Origin: Desulfofustis sp.
GTDB taxonomy: Bacteria; Desulfobacterota; Desulfobulbia; Desulfobulbales; Desulfocapsaceae
Assembly: GCA_030604345.1 (NCBI GenBank)
Contig: JAUVWB010000157.1
Span: 1 to 5,001, forward strand
Length of the DNA stretch: 5,001 nt
Direction: 5' to 3'
In this document: piece by piece, positions 1 through 4,980 of the stretch
How the letters are laid out: the number at the start of each line of letters is the position of its first letter
Position numbering within the stretch: position 1 is the stretch's first letter
Notes under the pieces: model-generated
What the model was told of the DNA's origin: nothing
Seen by the model: only the letters and a program-made list of their open reading frames with translations
Databases searched by the model: none
Translations under genes and position numbers: made by a program

Positions 1-1158
1 CAGGCCGGCGTATATCGCATAACCGTTGTTTTCATCGGTTTCCGGGCCGCTCAAACCCGCAGCCATAGCGGCAAAATCGTTGAACATGCCATTCTCGTTC
101 GGGCGCGTCTGCGACCAACCGCCGGCAACGAAATAGTTCCAGCTACCGGTCTGGGCCTGGTAGACCATATCGGTATGCAGGATATTACCCAGCGTCTTTC
201 GATCTCCCATACCCGATAGAGTACCAAAGTTGGCATCAATGATCGGATCCTGGAAGTTGGGGTAGTTGAACACATTAAAGGCCATGAAGGACTGGAGGTT
301 GAGCAATCGTTCGCCGCTATCGAACACATCCCAGTTGAAACCGGCGAAATCGACATCATTGATGACGCTGTCTTCCCGCAGTCCGTCCTCGAATCCCCGG
401 CCATAGCAGAAGCGGATCTTGCCGGTACCCAGACTTTCGTTGCCCCAATAGTAGCCATATCCAAGCACAAACCCGTCGAACGGCCAATCCATGAACGCCA
501 CCGGGGTAGCCAGTCGCTCATCTACGCCCATTCTGATCTGTGCCGGAACTCCGTCGGTGGTCGGTCGGCGGCCCACTGAGATCCACACCGGCAGGTCTCC
601 CACATTATTCCAATTGATGTAGGCACGATCCACGTAAAGGGCACTGTCGCCAACCGGAGAACGGCTGACATTACCATCGAACACCGGCCACAGAGCGCCG
701 GACTCGTCGGCAAAAGCGGATTGCATTCCCCAAGTCTTATACATGGCCAGGCGTCCTTTGAACTCGACATCCTCGGTGGCCAATACCTGCAGATTAAGAC
801 GGAGACGGTTGGTAAACAGCGAATCGTTCTCCAGCGTGCGGCCAAAAACCGTTTCGGCGTTGTAAAAATCATAGCGGGAGCGGAAGTCACCGCTCAGCTT
901 GAACCGGGACGCCAGGTCCCACTCTGCCGAGCGACTGTCCATGTCGTCCACCGTATCGGATAGTTCGGCAATCTGCTCGCTCGCCGCCTTTCCGGCTTGC
1001 TCCTGCTGACTTACCTGCGCCTTGAGTTCCTCGAGTTGCCGGCTCAACTCCATAATTTTACGTTCCAATTCTTCCACGTTTACGGTAGCGCCCGCCAACG
1101 TGTTCAACGGAAACGCCATCATCCCCAGCATCGCCACAACTGACATTTTTTTGATCAT
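1..1158 (-). CDS. DUF3373-type outer-membrane beta-barrel protein (porin-like), C-terminus cut off by the window edge
   Basis: The reading frame is open from the ATG at 1158-1156 to the left edge, giving 386 residues with no stop. Residues 1-23 form a signal peptide (two lysines, a hydrophobic core rich in Met, Val and Leu, and an LAG-A-like cleavage site). Residues 27-75 are charged and heptad-like (VEELERKIMELSRQLEEL), a probable periplasmic coiled coil. From about residue 84 the chain has the alternating aromatic/polar pattern of outer-membrane strands (FKLSGDFRSRYDF; NRLRLNLQV; ALYVDRAYINWN). The GRRPTTDGVP segment at 196-205, followed by an FDGFVLGYGYYWG strand at 227-239, matches what I recall of the DUF3373 family, common in Desulfuromonadia and Campylobacterota. 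The family's substrate is not known to me. An AGGAGGAG ribosome-binding site at 1170-1163 sits 4 bases from the ATG and supports this start. It is transcribed away from cbiK. It could instead be annotated as a generic porin. Confidence 0.8.
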   Translation of the reverse strand, partial: MIKKMSVVAMLGMMAFPLNTLAGATVNVEELERKIMELSRQLEELKAQVSQQEQAGKAASEQIAELSDTVDDMDSRSAEWDLASRFKLSGDFRSRYDFYNAETVFGRTLENDSLFTNRLRLNLQVLATEDVEFKGRLAMYKTWGMQSAFADESGALWPVFDGNVSRSPVGDSALYVDRAYINWNNVGDLPVWISVGRRPTTDGVPAQIRMGVDERLATPVAFMDWPFDGFVLGYGYYWGNESLGTGKIRFCYGRGFEDGLREDSVINDVDFAGFNWDVFDSGERLLNLQSFMAFNVFNYPNFQDPIIDANFGTLSGMGDRKTLGNILHTDMVYQAQTGSWNYFVAGGWSQTRPNENGMFNDFAAMAAGLSGPETDENNGYAIYAGL

Positions 1159-1162
1159 GCCG

Positions 1163-1170
1163 CTCCTCCT
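1163..1170 (-). promoter_or_regulatory. Strong Shine-Dalgarno site of the outer-membrane protein gene
   Basis: The minus strand reads AGGAGGAG, ending 4 bases before the ATG at 1158. It fixes this ATG as the start rather than the in-frame ATG four codons later, and fits a highly translated outer-membrane protein. Confidence 0.75.
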
Positions 1171-1235
1171 GCAGTGATGTTTTATGAACCAAACGTGGAC
1201 GGATCGCTGCAACCGTATCCATCGCCACGCCCAGA

Positions 1236-1277
1236 TACAAAACAATATAAAATTTAATTAATTTATTTAATATTTTC
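1236..1277 (-). promoter_or_regulatory. AT-rich block, probable promoter or UP region of the outer-membrane protein gene
   Basis: About 42 bases are almost entirely A and T, in sharp contrast with the GC-rich surroundings, and include the palindrome TTAATTAA at 1254-1261. On the minus strand it contains TATATT and several TATTAA/TTAAAT strings but no convincing paired -35/-10. Its position, 80-120 bases upstream of the minus-strand ATG, suits a promoter, an UP element or a site for a nucleoid-associated protein. The exact promoter cannot be assigned by eye. Confidence 0.45.
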
Positions 1278-1308
1278 CTTCTATCGCTGTGCCGTTTCTT
1301 TGTCAAGG

Positions 1309-1339
1309 GGAAACTCTCACGCTGTAGCAACGAGTTTCC
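1309..1339. repeat. 8 bp perfect inverted repeat GGAAACTC/GAGTTTCC
   Basis: GGAAACTC at 1309-1316 is matched exactly by GAGTTTCC at 1332-1339 across a 15-base spacer; G-T wobbles could add two outer pairs if it folds as RNA. The spacer contains the small dyad GCTGTAGC (1321-1328). No T-run follows on either strand, so a rho-independent terminator is unlikely. It may be a protein-binding site or a leader hairpin for cbiK. The repeat also surrounds the weak possible -10 of cbiK. Confidence 0.5.
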
Positions 1340-1375
1340 TTATTCTTCGAAGCCAAGAGAAGGAGCGCGATAGCA

Positions 1376-1400
1376 TGACAGGCTGTTTTTTTGTGACAGG
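1376..1400. repeat. TGACAGG direct repeat, 18 bp period
   Basis: TGACAGG occurs at 1376-1382 and again at 1394-1400, separated by a T-rich 11-base spacer (CTGTTTTTTTG). The period is slightly under two helical turns. Tandem short repeats upstream of a gene can be regulator sites, but two copies of 7 bp may be chance. Confidence 0.3.
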
Positions 1401-1465
1401 AAGGAACGAACCGGGTACGCTTGTCCGCTCCGACGCTCTTGGCAGCGTCAGTTGTTCCATGCTTC

Positions 1466-1470
1466 AGGAG
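1466..1470 (+). promoter_or_regulatory. Shine-Dalgarno site that decides the cbiK start
   Basis: AGGAG at 1466-1470 lies 7 bases before the ATG at 1478. The ATG at 1472 is only 1 base from the motif and the upstream in-frame TTG at 1421 has no comparable site. The family's first strand (HHIILAAFG) also begins right at the 1478 start. Confidence 0.65.
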
Positions 1471-1477
1471 AATGTGC

Positions 1478-2296
1478 ATGCACCATATTATCCTTGCGGC
1501 CTTCGGCGTCCGAGAAACAGCGGAGCCTGCCTGCCGTCGAATCGACGAAACGGTGGCCGAACGCTTTCCTCACGCCCAACGGCACTGGTATTACTCCTCT
1601 TTAGCCTCCAGCCGCAGGACCGATCGCCACGGTTCTGCAGACGAAAGGTCTCTCAAGGATATCCTGCGCAACGCAACCACGCCTGGAGACCGTATCGTCG
1701 TGCAGTCCCTGCATCTGACGCCTGGCATCGAGTTCCACCAGTTGATGGAGGAGGTTTTCCGCTGCGCAACCGACATCGCCATCGGCATGTCACTGCTCTG
1801 TCATCCCGAAGACCATCGCCGGGTCGCCTGCAGTCTTCTGCCGATCCTGCCGCCAAACGGCTCACAAGCGGTATTGCTGATTGGCCATGGCACCACTCAC
1901 CCCAGTTGGACGACCTTGCCGGTATTTGCCGCCACTCTCCAAAAACATGTCGGTCCTCGCGTCTTCTTGGCGGTTTTGAACCACTATCCGGAATCATCAG
2001 GGGTGATTGACGAGATAGTAGCCGCCGGCTATCAAAACGTGTTGGTTGTGCCCTTGCTCATGGCCACCGGCACTCACTTCGCTCGCGATATCGCCTCAGA
2101 ATCTTCGTCATCGTGGGCAAGCCGCCTCCGAGAACGGGGACTTGAGTTGTCGATTTGCCACCACGGCATCGCTGTCTTGCCCGGGATAGCAGAGATTTTC
2201 GCCGATCATATCGAGCACGCGCAAGCTCGCAGGCAATCGATCAAACCGTTTGGCCGAGTCGATAAATCGCCCCCCGGCAAGCCCGTGAAGCCATGA
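1478..2296 (+). CDS. cbiK: Anaerobic sirohydrochlorin cobaltochelatase, CbiK type (divergent)
   Basis: CbiK inserts cobalt into sirohydrochlorin in the early-cobalt (anaerobic) route to cobalamin. The 272-residue product is close to the usual family length of about 265 and has both halves of the chelatase fold. Family motifs are the first strand IILAAFG (4-10), RIVVQSLHLTPGIEF (72-86), LLIGHGTTHPSW (133-144), an AVLNHYPE segment (165-172), VLVVPLLMATGTHFARDIA (188-206) and CHHGIAVLPGIAEIF (227-241). H137 and H200 correspond to the two active-site histidines. The acidic metal ligand expected in an AVExYP-like segment is absent (LNH at 167-169). A basic, proline-rich tail (250-272) extends past the fold. 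No signal peptide is seen from this start, so it should be cytoplasmic, unlike the periplasmic CbiK of Desulfovibrio. No other cobalamin gene is visible in the window. Cobalt specificity is inferred; another metal or tetrapyrrole is possible. Confidence 0.85.
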   Translation: MHHIILAAFGVRETAEPACRRIDETVAERFPHAQRHWYYSSLASSRRTDRHGSADERSLKDILRNATTPGDRIVVQSLHLTPGIEFHQLMEEVFRCATDIAIGMSLLCHPEDHRRVACSLLPILPPNGSQAVLLIGHGTTHPSWTTLPVFAATLQKHVGPRVFLAVLNHYPESSGVIDEIVAAGYQNVLVVPLLMATGTHFARDIASESSSSWASRLRERGLELSICHHGIAVLPGIAEIFADHIEHAQARRQSIKPFGRVDKSPPGKPVKP

Positions 2297-2334
2297 ACAA
2301 TCGGGCAATCGACACTCCCCGGCCATCGACCAGA

Positions 2335-2347
2335 CGCGCCATGCGCG
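2335..2347. repeat. Small GC-only hairpin CGCGC-CAT-GCGCG downstream of cbiK
   Basis: A 5 bp perfect stem with a 3-base loop lies 39 bases after the cbiK stop. The nearest T-run (TTTTTTT, 2402-2408) is more than 50 bases away and is preceded only by a weak CGGGT/ACCTG pairing, so it is not a classical terminator. It may stabilise or pause the end of the cbiK message. Confidence 0.3.
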
Positions 2348-2415
2348 ATGACACCCTACCCCTGCACCACAAGGCTCGGGTGAACAGCGTCGAACCTGCA
2401 CTTTTTTTGCAAAGC

Positions 2416-2445
2416 TTCCACAAATAGTATTGACTCGGTGTGGAA
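2416..2445. promoter_or_regulatory. Candidate operator: TTCCACA-N16-TGTGGAA dyad around the -35 box
   Basis: TTCCACA at 2416-2422 is the exact reverse complement of TGTGGAA at 2439-2445. The 16-base gap contains the whole -35 hexamer (2430-2435), and the half-site centres are 23 bases apart, about two helical turns, so a dimer or tetramer could touch both on one DNA face. It lies immediately upstream of a regulator gene, which suggests autoregulation, but the binding protein is an inference. Confidence 0.55.
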
Positions 2446-2457
2446 CGGCCCTATAAT
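2430..2457 (+). promoter_or_regulatory. Near-consensus sigma-70 promoter of the regulator-ridA-cyuA operon
   Basis: TTGACT (2430-2435, five of six consensus bases) and TATAAT (2452-2457, all six) are separated by 16 bases. A T-run and other A/T-rich sequence at 2402-2429 lie upstream like an UP element. Transcription would be expected to start near 2464, six bases past the -10, which is the A of the regulator's ATG. This is the strongest promoter seen in the window. Confidence 0.8.
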
Positions 2458-2461
2458 GGGC
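2448..2461. repeat. GCCC-TATAAT-GGGC dyad enclosing the -10 box
   Basis: GCCC (2448-2451) and GGGC (2458-2461) form a perfect 4 bp inverted repeat exactly bracketing the -10 hexamer. It is followed by the palindrome GCATATGC (2460-2467) over the start codon. GC bases on either side of the -10 could raise the melting barrier or form part of an operator. Short repeats of this size can arise by chance. Confidence 0.35.
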
Positions 2462-2463
2462 AT

Positions 2464-3177
2464 ATGCACAAACACTATCCGCTCCTATCTCCGTCAACAC
2501 ATGTGCCGCAGCACCTTGTCCAACTGGCAGACGTTCTGGTTGATTTTTTCGGGAGATATTGCGGGGTGGCCATCTACGACCTGCGCGATGAGCAGTGCGC
2601 TGAACGGTACCGGATCGGACCGGTAACCAGAACGGGATACGACCAATGGCGGGCCACGGCATCTCTGTCCAGAGCTTCAAAAGGCGCTCCGACATCCACA
2701 CGGCATGAGCCCCCAGCCGTCGACCCGGGACAACCGCTGAAGAGTCGAACCGTCAAAACCAGCAGCATTCTCGTCAGGGACGAAAATGAACGACCGGCTT
2801 TTGCTTTCTGTCTCCAGTTTGACACGACCGATCTGTTCAATGCCTGCCAGGCCATAGAACCGTTTCTCGCTCACCAACAGCAAAGACAAACCGGCAAAGA
2901 AATGGTGCCAACCGCCCTCTCGGCTGAGAAATCCATCGCAGAACTCTTTGATCAAGCGGTCGCGACCATAGGCAAACACCCGACCACCATGCGCAGCGAG
3001 GAAAGGTGCAAACTCGTCGCTCTGCTCAAGGACTCCGGGGCATTACAATTCAGGGGCGCCGTCGAGCGTATCGCCGGCTTGCTCGGCGTCTCCAAATATA
3101 CCGTCTATAATTATCTCAAAAAAAATCAACAATCATCCAACCAACCAAACCATCACGACAAGGAGATGAACAAATGA
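2464..3177 (+). CDS. YheO/DauR-family transcriptional regulator (PAS_6 plus HTH_22)
   Basis: Probable sensor-regulator of the downstream cysteine-degradation genes. The 237-residue protein has a YheO-like PAS domain at about 14-137, with YCGVAIYDLRD (32-42) and LKSRTVKTSSILVRDENERPAF (92-113) aligning with E. coli YheO as I recall it. A C-terminal HTH_22 domain spans about 156-220, including RCKLVALLKDSGALQFRGAV (181-200) and the recognition region GVSKYTVYNYLKK (208-220). DauR of this family responds to D-arginine; here the operon suggests cysteine or a related amino acid, which is inference. The ATG at 2464 is chosen because the alternative GTG at 2440 lies between the -35 and -10 boxes and could not be in the mRNA. 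No Shine-Dalgarno site precedes 2464, so translation may be leaderless. The stop overlaps the ridA start as ATGA (3174-3177), indicating translational coupling. The tail (222-237) is Asn/Gln/His-rich and probably disordered. Confidence 0.85.
   Translation: MHKHYPLLSPSTHVPQHLVQLADVLVDFFGRYCGVAIYDLRDEQCAERYRIGPVTRTGYDQWRATASLSRASKGAPTSTRHEPPAVDPGQPLKSRTVKTSSILVRDENERPAFAFCLQFDTTDLFNACQAIEPFLAHQQQRQTGKEMVPTALSAEKSIAELFDQAVATIGKHPTTMRSEERCKLVALLKDSGALQFRGAVERIAGLLGVSKYTVYNYLKKNQQSSNQPNHHDKEMNK
3161..3165 (+). promoter_or_regulatory. Shine-Dalgarno site of ridA inside the regulator gene
   Basis: AGGAG (3161-3165) lies 8 bases before the ridA ATG and within the last codons of the regulator. It confirms the ATG at 3174 and lets ribosomes ending the regulator restart on ridA. 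Confidence 0.7.
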
Positions 3178-3557
3178 CCAACCAGGCAATCACCACCGAT
3201 TCGGCTCCCAGAGCCATTGGCCCCTATTCGCAAGCCATCAAGGCGGGTTCGCTGCTCTTCATCTCCGGGCAATTGCCGATCGATCCGGAAAGCGGGACAT
3301 TGGTGACCGGCTCGATCGAAGAACAAACCAAGCGGATCATGGTCAACCTCAAGAGCGTGGTCGAAGCCGCCGGCGGTGGTCTCGACGATCTGGTGAAAAC
3401 GACCATCTTTCTTACCGACCTCAATTCTTTTGCGCAGGTCAACCAAGCCTACGCCGCTTTCTTCAGCGGACCTCCACCGGCACGCTCGACCGTCCAAGTG
3501 GCAGCCTTGCCTCTTGGCTCACCGGTGGAGATCGAAGCCGTGGCGGTGCTCAGCTGA
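3174..3557 (+). CDS. ridA: RidA/TdcF-family 2-iminobutanoate/2-iminopropanoate deaminase
   Basis: RidA enzymes hydrolyse reactive enamine/imine intermediates, chiefly 2-aminoacrylate, to 2-keto acids and ammonia, protecting PLP enzymes. The 127-residue protein covers the whole YjgF fold. Visible hallmarks are APRAIGPYSQAI (11-22, with Y18), ISGQLPIDPESG (30-41), LVKTTIFLTDLNSF (73-86), PPARSTVQVAALP (101-113) and VEIEAVAV (118-125). R104 and E119 correspond to the catalytic Arg105 and Glu120 of E. coli RidA, so it is expected to be active. The loop before PPARS is about three residues shorter than in E. coli RidA. It overlaps the regulator's stop by 4 bases and is followed after 31 bases by cyuA, whose reaction yields 2-aminoacrylate. 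It could equally be called tdcF; the function is the same. RidA is a cytoplasmic homotrimer in known members. Confidence 0.93.
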   Translation: MTNQAITTDSAPRAIGPYSQAIKAGSLLFISGQLPIDPESGTLVTGSIEEQTKRIMVNLKSVVEAAGGGLDDLVKTTIFLTDLNSFAQVNQAYAAFFSGPPPARSTVQVAALPLGSPVEIEAVAVLS

Positions 3558-3561
3558 TTCA

Positions 3562-3577
3562 GCTTTTTGAAAAAGGC
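3562..3577 (+). promoter_or_regulatory. Small hairpin over the weak cyuA ribosome-binding site
   Basis: GCTTTT (3562-3567) can pair with AAAAGGC-type sequence (3572-3577, one G-U pair) around a 4-base loop. The right arm contains AAGG (3573-3576), the only Shine-Dalgarno-like sequence before cyuA, 12 bases from its ATG. Just upstream, GCTGA-T-TCAGC (3553-3563) is another dyad that would compete for part of the left arm. The fold is short and AU-rich, so any control of translation is tentative. Confidence 0.35.
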
Positions 3578-3588
3578 CGATAACAATC

Positions 3589-4902
3589 ATGCATTTCACC
3601 GTCAAAGACATTCTCCATCTGGAAGTGATGCCCGCACTCGGCTGTACCGAGCCGGTCGCCGTCGCCCTTGCAGCGGCAAGTGCCGCATCGCTGCTTCCCG
3701 GGCGCGGGGTGGACGCCATAGACGTCTGGGTTGACCCGAATATCTATAAAAACGGGACCGCCGTCACCATCCCGGGTACCGGCAACCTCAACGGGCTCGA
3801 TGCCGCGGCAGCGGTCGGAGCCTGCGGCGGCGATCCGACCCTGGGACTGGAAGTGCTCAACCCGCTTGACCAGGAGGCACTGGCCAAGGCACGCGAAATT
3901 CTGGCCCACAACCAGGTCGCCATCCACCTGTTCGAAGATAGCGGCCTTCACATCCGGGTCACGGTAATCAGCGGTAGCGACCGGGCGGAGGCGGAAATCA
4001 GGGAACTGCACAACCAGATTGTAGCCCTTTCCCTCAATGGCGCCGCCATCACCGACTCCCCCCTGCTCAGCCCGGCCGCCGACCAGAGCGGCAAATCGGC
4101 CCTGGCGTTGATGGAAGCATGGTTGATGAACCTGAGCCTGGCCGAAATCTACGAGATGATCGACCAACTCGACGAAGACGATCTCCAGTTTCTCAAAAAG
4201 GGGGTCGAGTTCAACGTCCGGCTCGCCGAGCACGGCCTCAAGTACGGCAGCGGCCTGGGCATCGGCAAAGCAATCGATCGGTTGCTCAAGCAGAAACTGC
4301 TGGTCCGGGATATGGCCACCTCGGCACGAATCCTCACCTCAGCGGCAGCCGACGCCCGAATGAGCGGGGTTAACCTGCCGGCCATGAGTTCAGCCGGCAG
4401 CGGCAACCACGGTCTGACGGCCATTCTGCCAATCTGGGCCATCAAGGACTTTGTCGATCACGACGAGGAGACGGTACTGCGAGCCATCGGCTTGAGTCAC
4501 ATCATCACCGCCTACGTCAAGGCCCACACCGGTCGCCTGTCCGCCGTCTGCGGCTGTTCCGTTGCCGCCGGGGCCGGCGCGACTGCAGGAATAACCTATC
4601 TTGTCGGCGGCAACGTCGATCATATGGCCGGGGCGATCAAGAACATCATGGAAGACCTGGCCGGGGTTATCTGCGACGGGGCCAAAGCCGGCTGCGCCCT
4701 GAAGCTCAACACCGCCGCCGGAGCCGCCGTCCAGGCAGCGCTTTTCTCACTGCAGGGAATCAACGTCAAGGACACGGACGGAATCATCGGCCACTCCCCC
4801 GAACAGACCGTCAGAAACCTCGGGAAATTGAGCCATGAGGGCATGGCGGCAGCTGATCGGACCATCCTCACCATCATGAGGGAGAAAAAGCAGACTCCGT
4901 AG
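3589..4902 (+). CDS. cyuA: L-cysteine desulfidase, CyuA/YhaM family (UPF0597, serine dehydratase alpha-like)
   Basis: Degrades L-cysteine to sulfide, ammonia and pyruvate using an oxygen-sensitive [4Fe-4S] cluster rather than PLP; it is cytoplasmic in known members. The 437 residues match the family length (E. coli YhaM, 436). Motifs in order are MPALGCTEPVAVALAAA (14-30), DPNIYKNGTAVTIPGTG (49-65), TSAAADARMSGVNLPAMSSAG (250-270), SGNHGLTAILP (271-281), LSAVCGC (317-323) and DLAGVICDGAKAGCALKL (356-373). C19, C321, C362 and C369 are shared with E. coli YhaM as I recall it and include the likely cluster ligands; C79 and C323 appear extra. The ATG at 3589 places the PALGCTEP motif near the N-terminus as in the family, although the ribosome-binding site is weak. 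It is the last gene of the operon after ridA, with a terminator 13 bases downstream. No cysteine transporter such as CyuP is in the window. Activity on another thiol amino acid or serine cannot be excluded. Confidence 0.92.
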   Translation: MHFTVKDILHLEVMPALGCTEPVAVALAAASAASLLPGRGVDAIDVWVDPNIYKNGTAVTIPGTGNLNGLDAAAAVGACGGDPTLGLEVLNPLDQEALAKAREILAHNQVAIHLFEDSGLHIRVTVISGSDRAEAEIRELHNQIVALSLNGAAITDSPLLSPAADQSGKSALALMEAWLMNLSLAEIYEMIDQLDEDDLQFLKKGVEFNVRLAEHGLKYGSGLGIGKAIDRLLKQKLLVRDMATSARILTSAAADARMSGVNLPAMSSAGSGNHGLTAILPIWAIKDFVDHDEETVLRAIGLSHIITAYVKAHTGRLSAVCGCSVAAGAGATAGITYLVGGNVDHMAGAIKNIMEDLAGVICDGAKAGCALKLNTAAGAAVQAALFSLQGINVKDTDGIIGHSPEQTVRNLGKLSHEGMAAADRTILTIMREKKQTP

Positions 4903-4914
4903 AGCACGAATGAA

Positions 4915-4980
4915 CTGTTGTGGCGGCAAACAGGGACGATGTGTGTTCACCTCGGGGACACCGCCGTCGGCAGTTTTTTT
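4915..4980 (+). terminator. Probable rho-independent terminator of the operon
   Basis: CTGTTG (4915-4920) pairs with CGGCAG (4968-4973, two G-U pairs) and GGCGG (4922-4926) pairs with CCGCC (4961-4965), with one small internal loop between them. Seven T residues (4974-4980) follow at once. The apical loop can fold further through GTGTTC (4943-4948) and GGACAC (4956-4961), sharing one base with the main stem. The stem is longer and more interrupted than the textbook form, but the T-run placement just after the last gene fits. Confidence 0.6.

Larger units (their letters stand above)
1159..1477. other. Divergent intergenic region between the outer-membrane protein gene and cbiK
   Basis: These 319 bases separate two divergently transcribed genes. 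I see no protein or RNA gene. The reading frames crossing it lack family resemblance and ribosome-binding sites. I found no cobalamin-riboswitch box on either strand, although cbiK lies next to it. From left to right it holds the leader of the minus-strand gene (1159 to about 1230, with a weak CGTGG/CCACG dyad at 1194-1229), an AT-rich block (1236-1277), an 8 bp inverted repeat (1309-1339), a CTTCGAAG palindrome (1345-1352), a TGACAGG direct repeat (1376-1400) and the cbiK ribosome-binding site. For cbiK, TTGTCA (1300-1305) followed after 17 bases by TGTAGC (1323-1328) is a weak possible promoter. No -10/-35 pair here is close to consensus. Confidence 0.7.

Noticed and set aside
51..890. Two adjacent minus-strand open frames (51-521 and 522-890)
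   Set aside because: They are in a different frame from the continuous DUF3373-type frame, which has a signal peptide, strong ribosome-binding site and barrel pattern.
1194..1229. CGTGG/CCACG hairpin in the leader of the outer-membrane protein gene
   Set aside because: Only 5 plus 4 pairs with unequal internal loops; too weak to call a regulatory RNA.
1205..1235. Sigma-54 promoter on the minus strand (TGGC...TTGCA)
   Set aside because: The GG and GC elements are 14 or 8 bases apart, not the required 10.
1421..1477. TTG start for cbiK giving a 19-residue N-terminal extension that might be a signal peptide, as in periplasmic CbiK
   Set aside because: The extension has no basic N-terminus or real cleavage site, the TTG has no good ribosome-binding site, and AGGAG at 1466-1470 is ideally placed for the ATG at 1478.
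1159..1477. Cobalamin riboswitch upstream of cbiK
   Set aside because: I looked for the B12-box and the other conserved riboswitch blocks on both strands and did not see them.
1300..2010. Long plus-strand open frame (236 codons) overlapping cbiK
   Set aside because: It is a shadow frame of cbiK: composition is Arg/Ser/Pro-rich with no family motifs, and it overlaps a well-supported gene.
2377..2408. Rho-independent terminator after cbiK ending in TTTTTTT
   Set aside because: The only stem before the T-run is about 5 pairs including a G-U, and it is separated from the T-run by three bases; insufficient support.
2108..2701. Minus-strand open frame of 197 codons across the cbiK end and the regulator start
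   Set aside because: It covers two supported plus-strand genes and their promoter, has low-complexity Arg/Cys/Trp-rich composition and no recognisable domain.
3559..4233. Minus-strand open frame of 224 codons opposite cyuA
   Set aside because: Antisense shadow of a GC-rich conserved gene; no ribosome-binding site or family resemblance.
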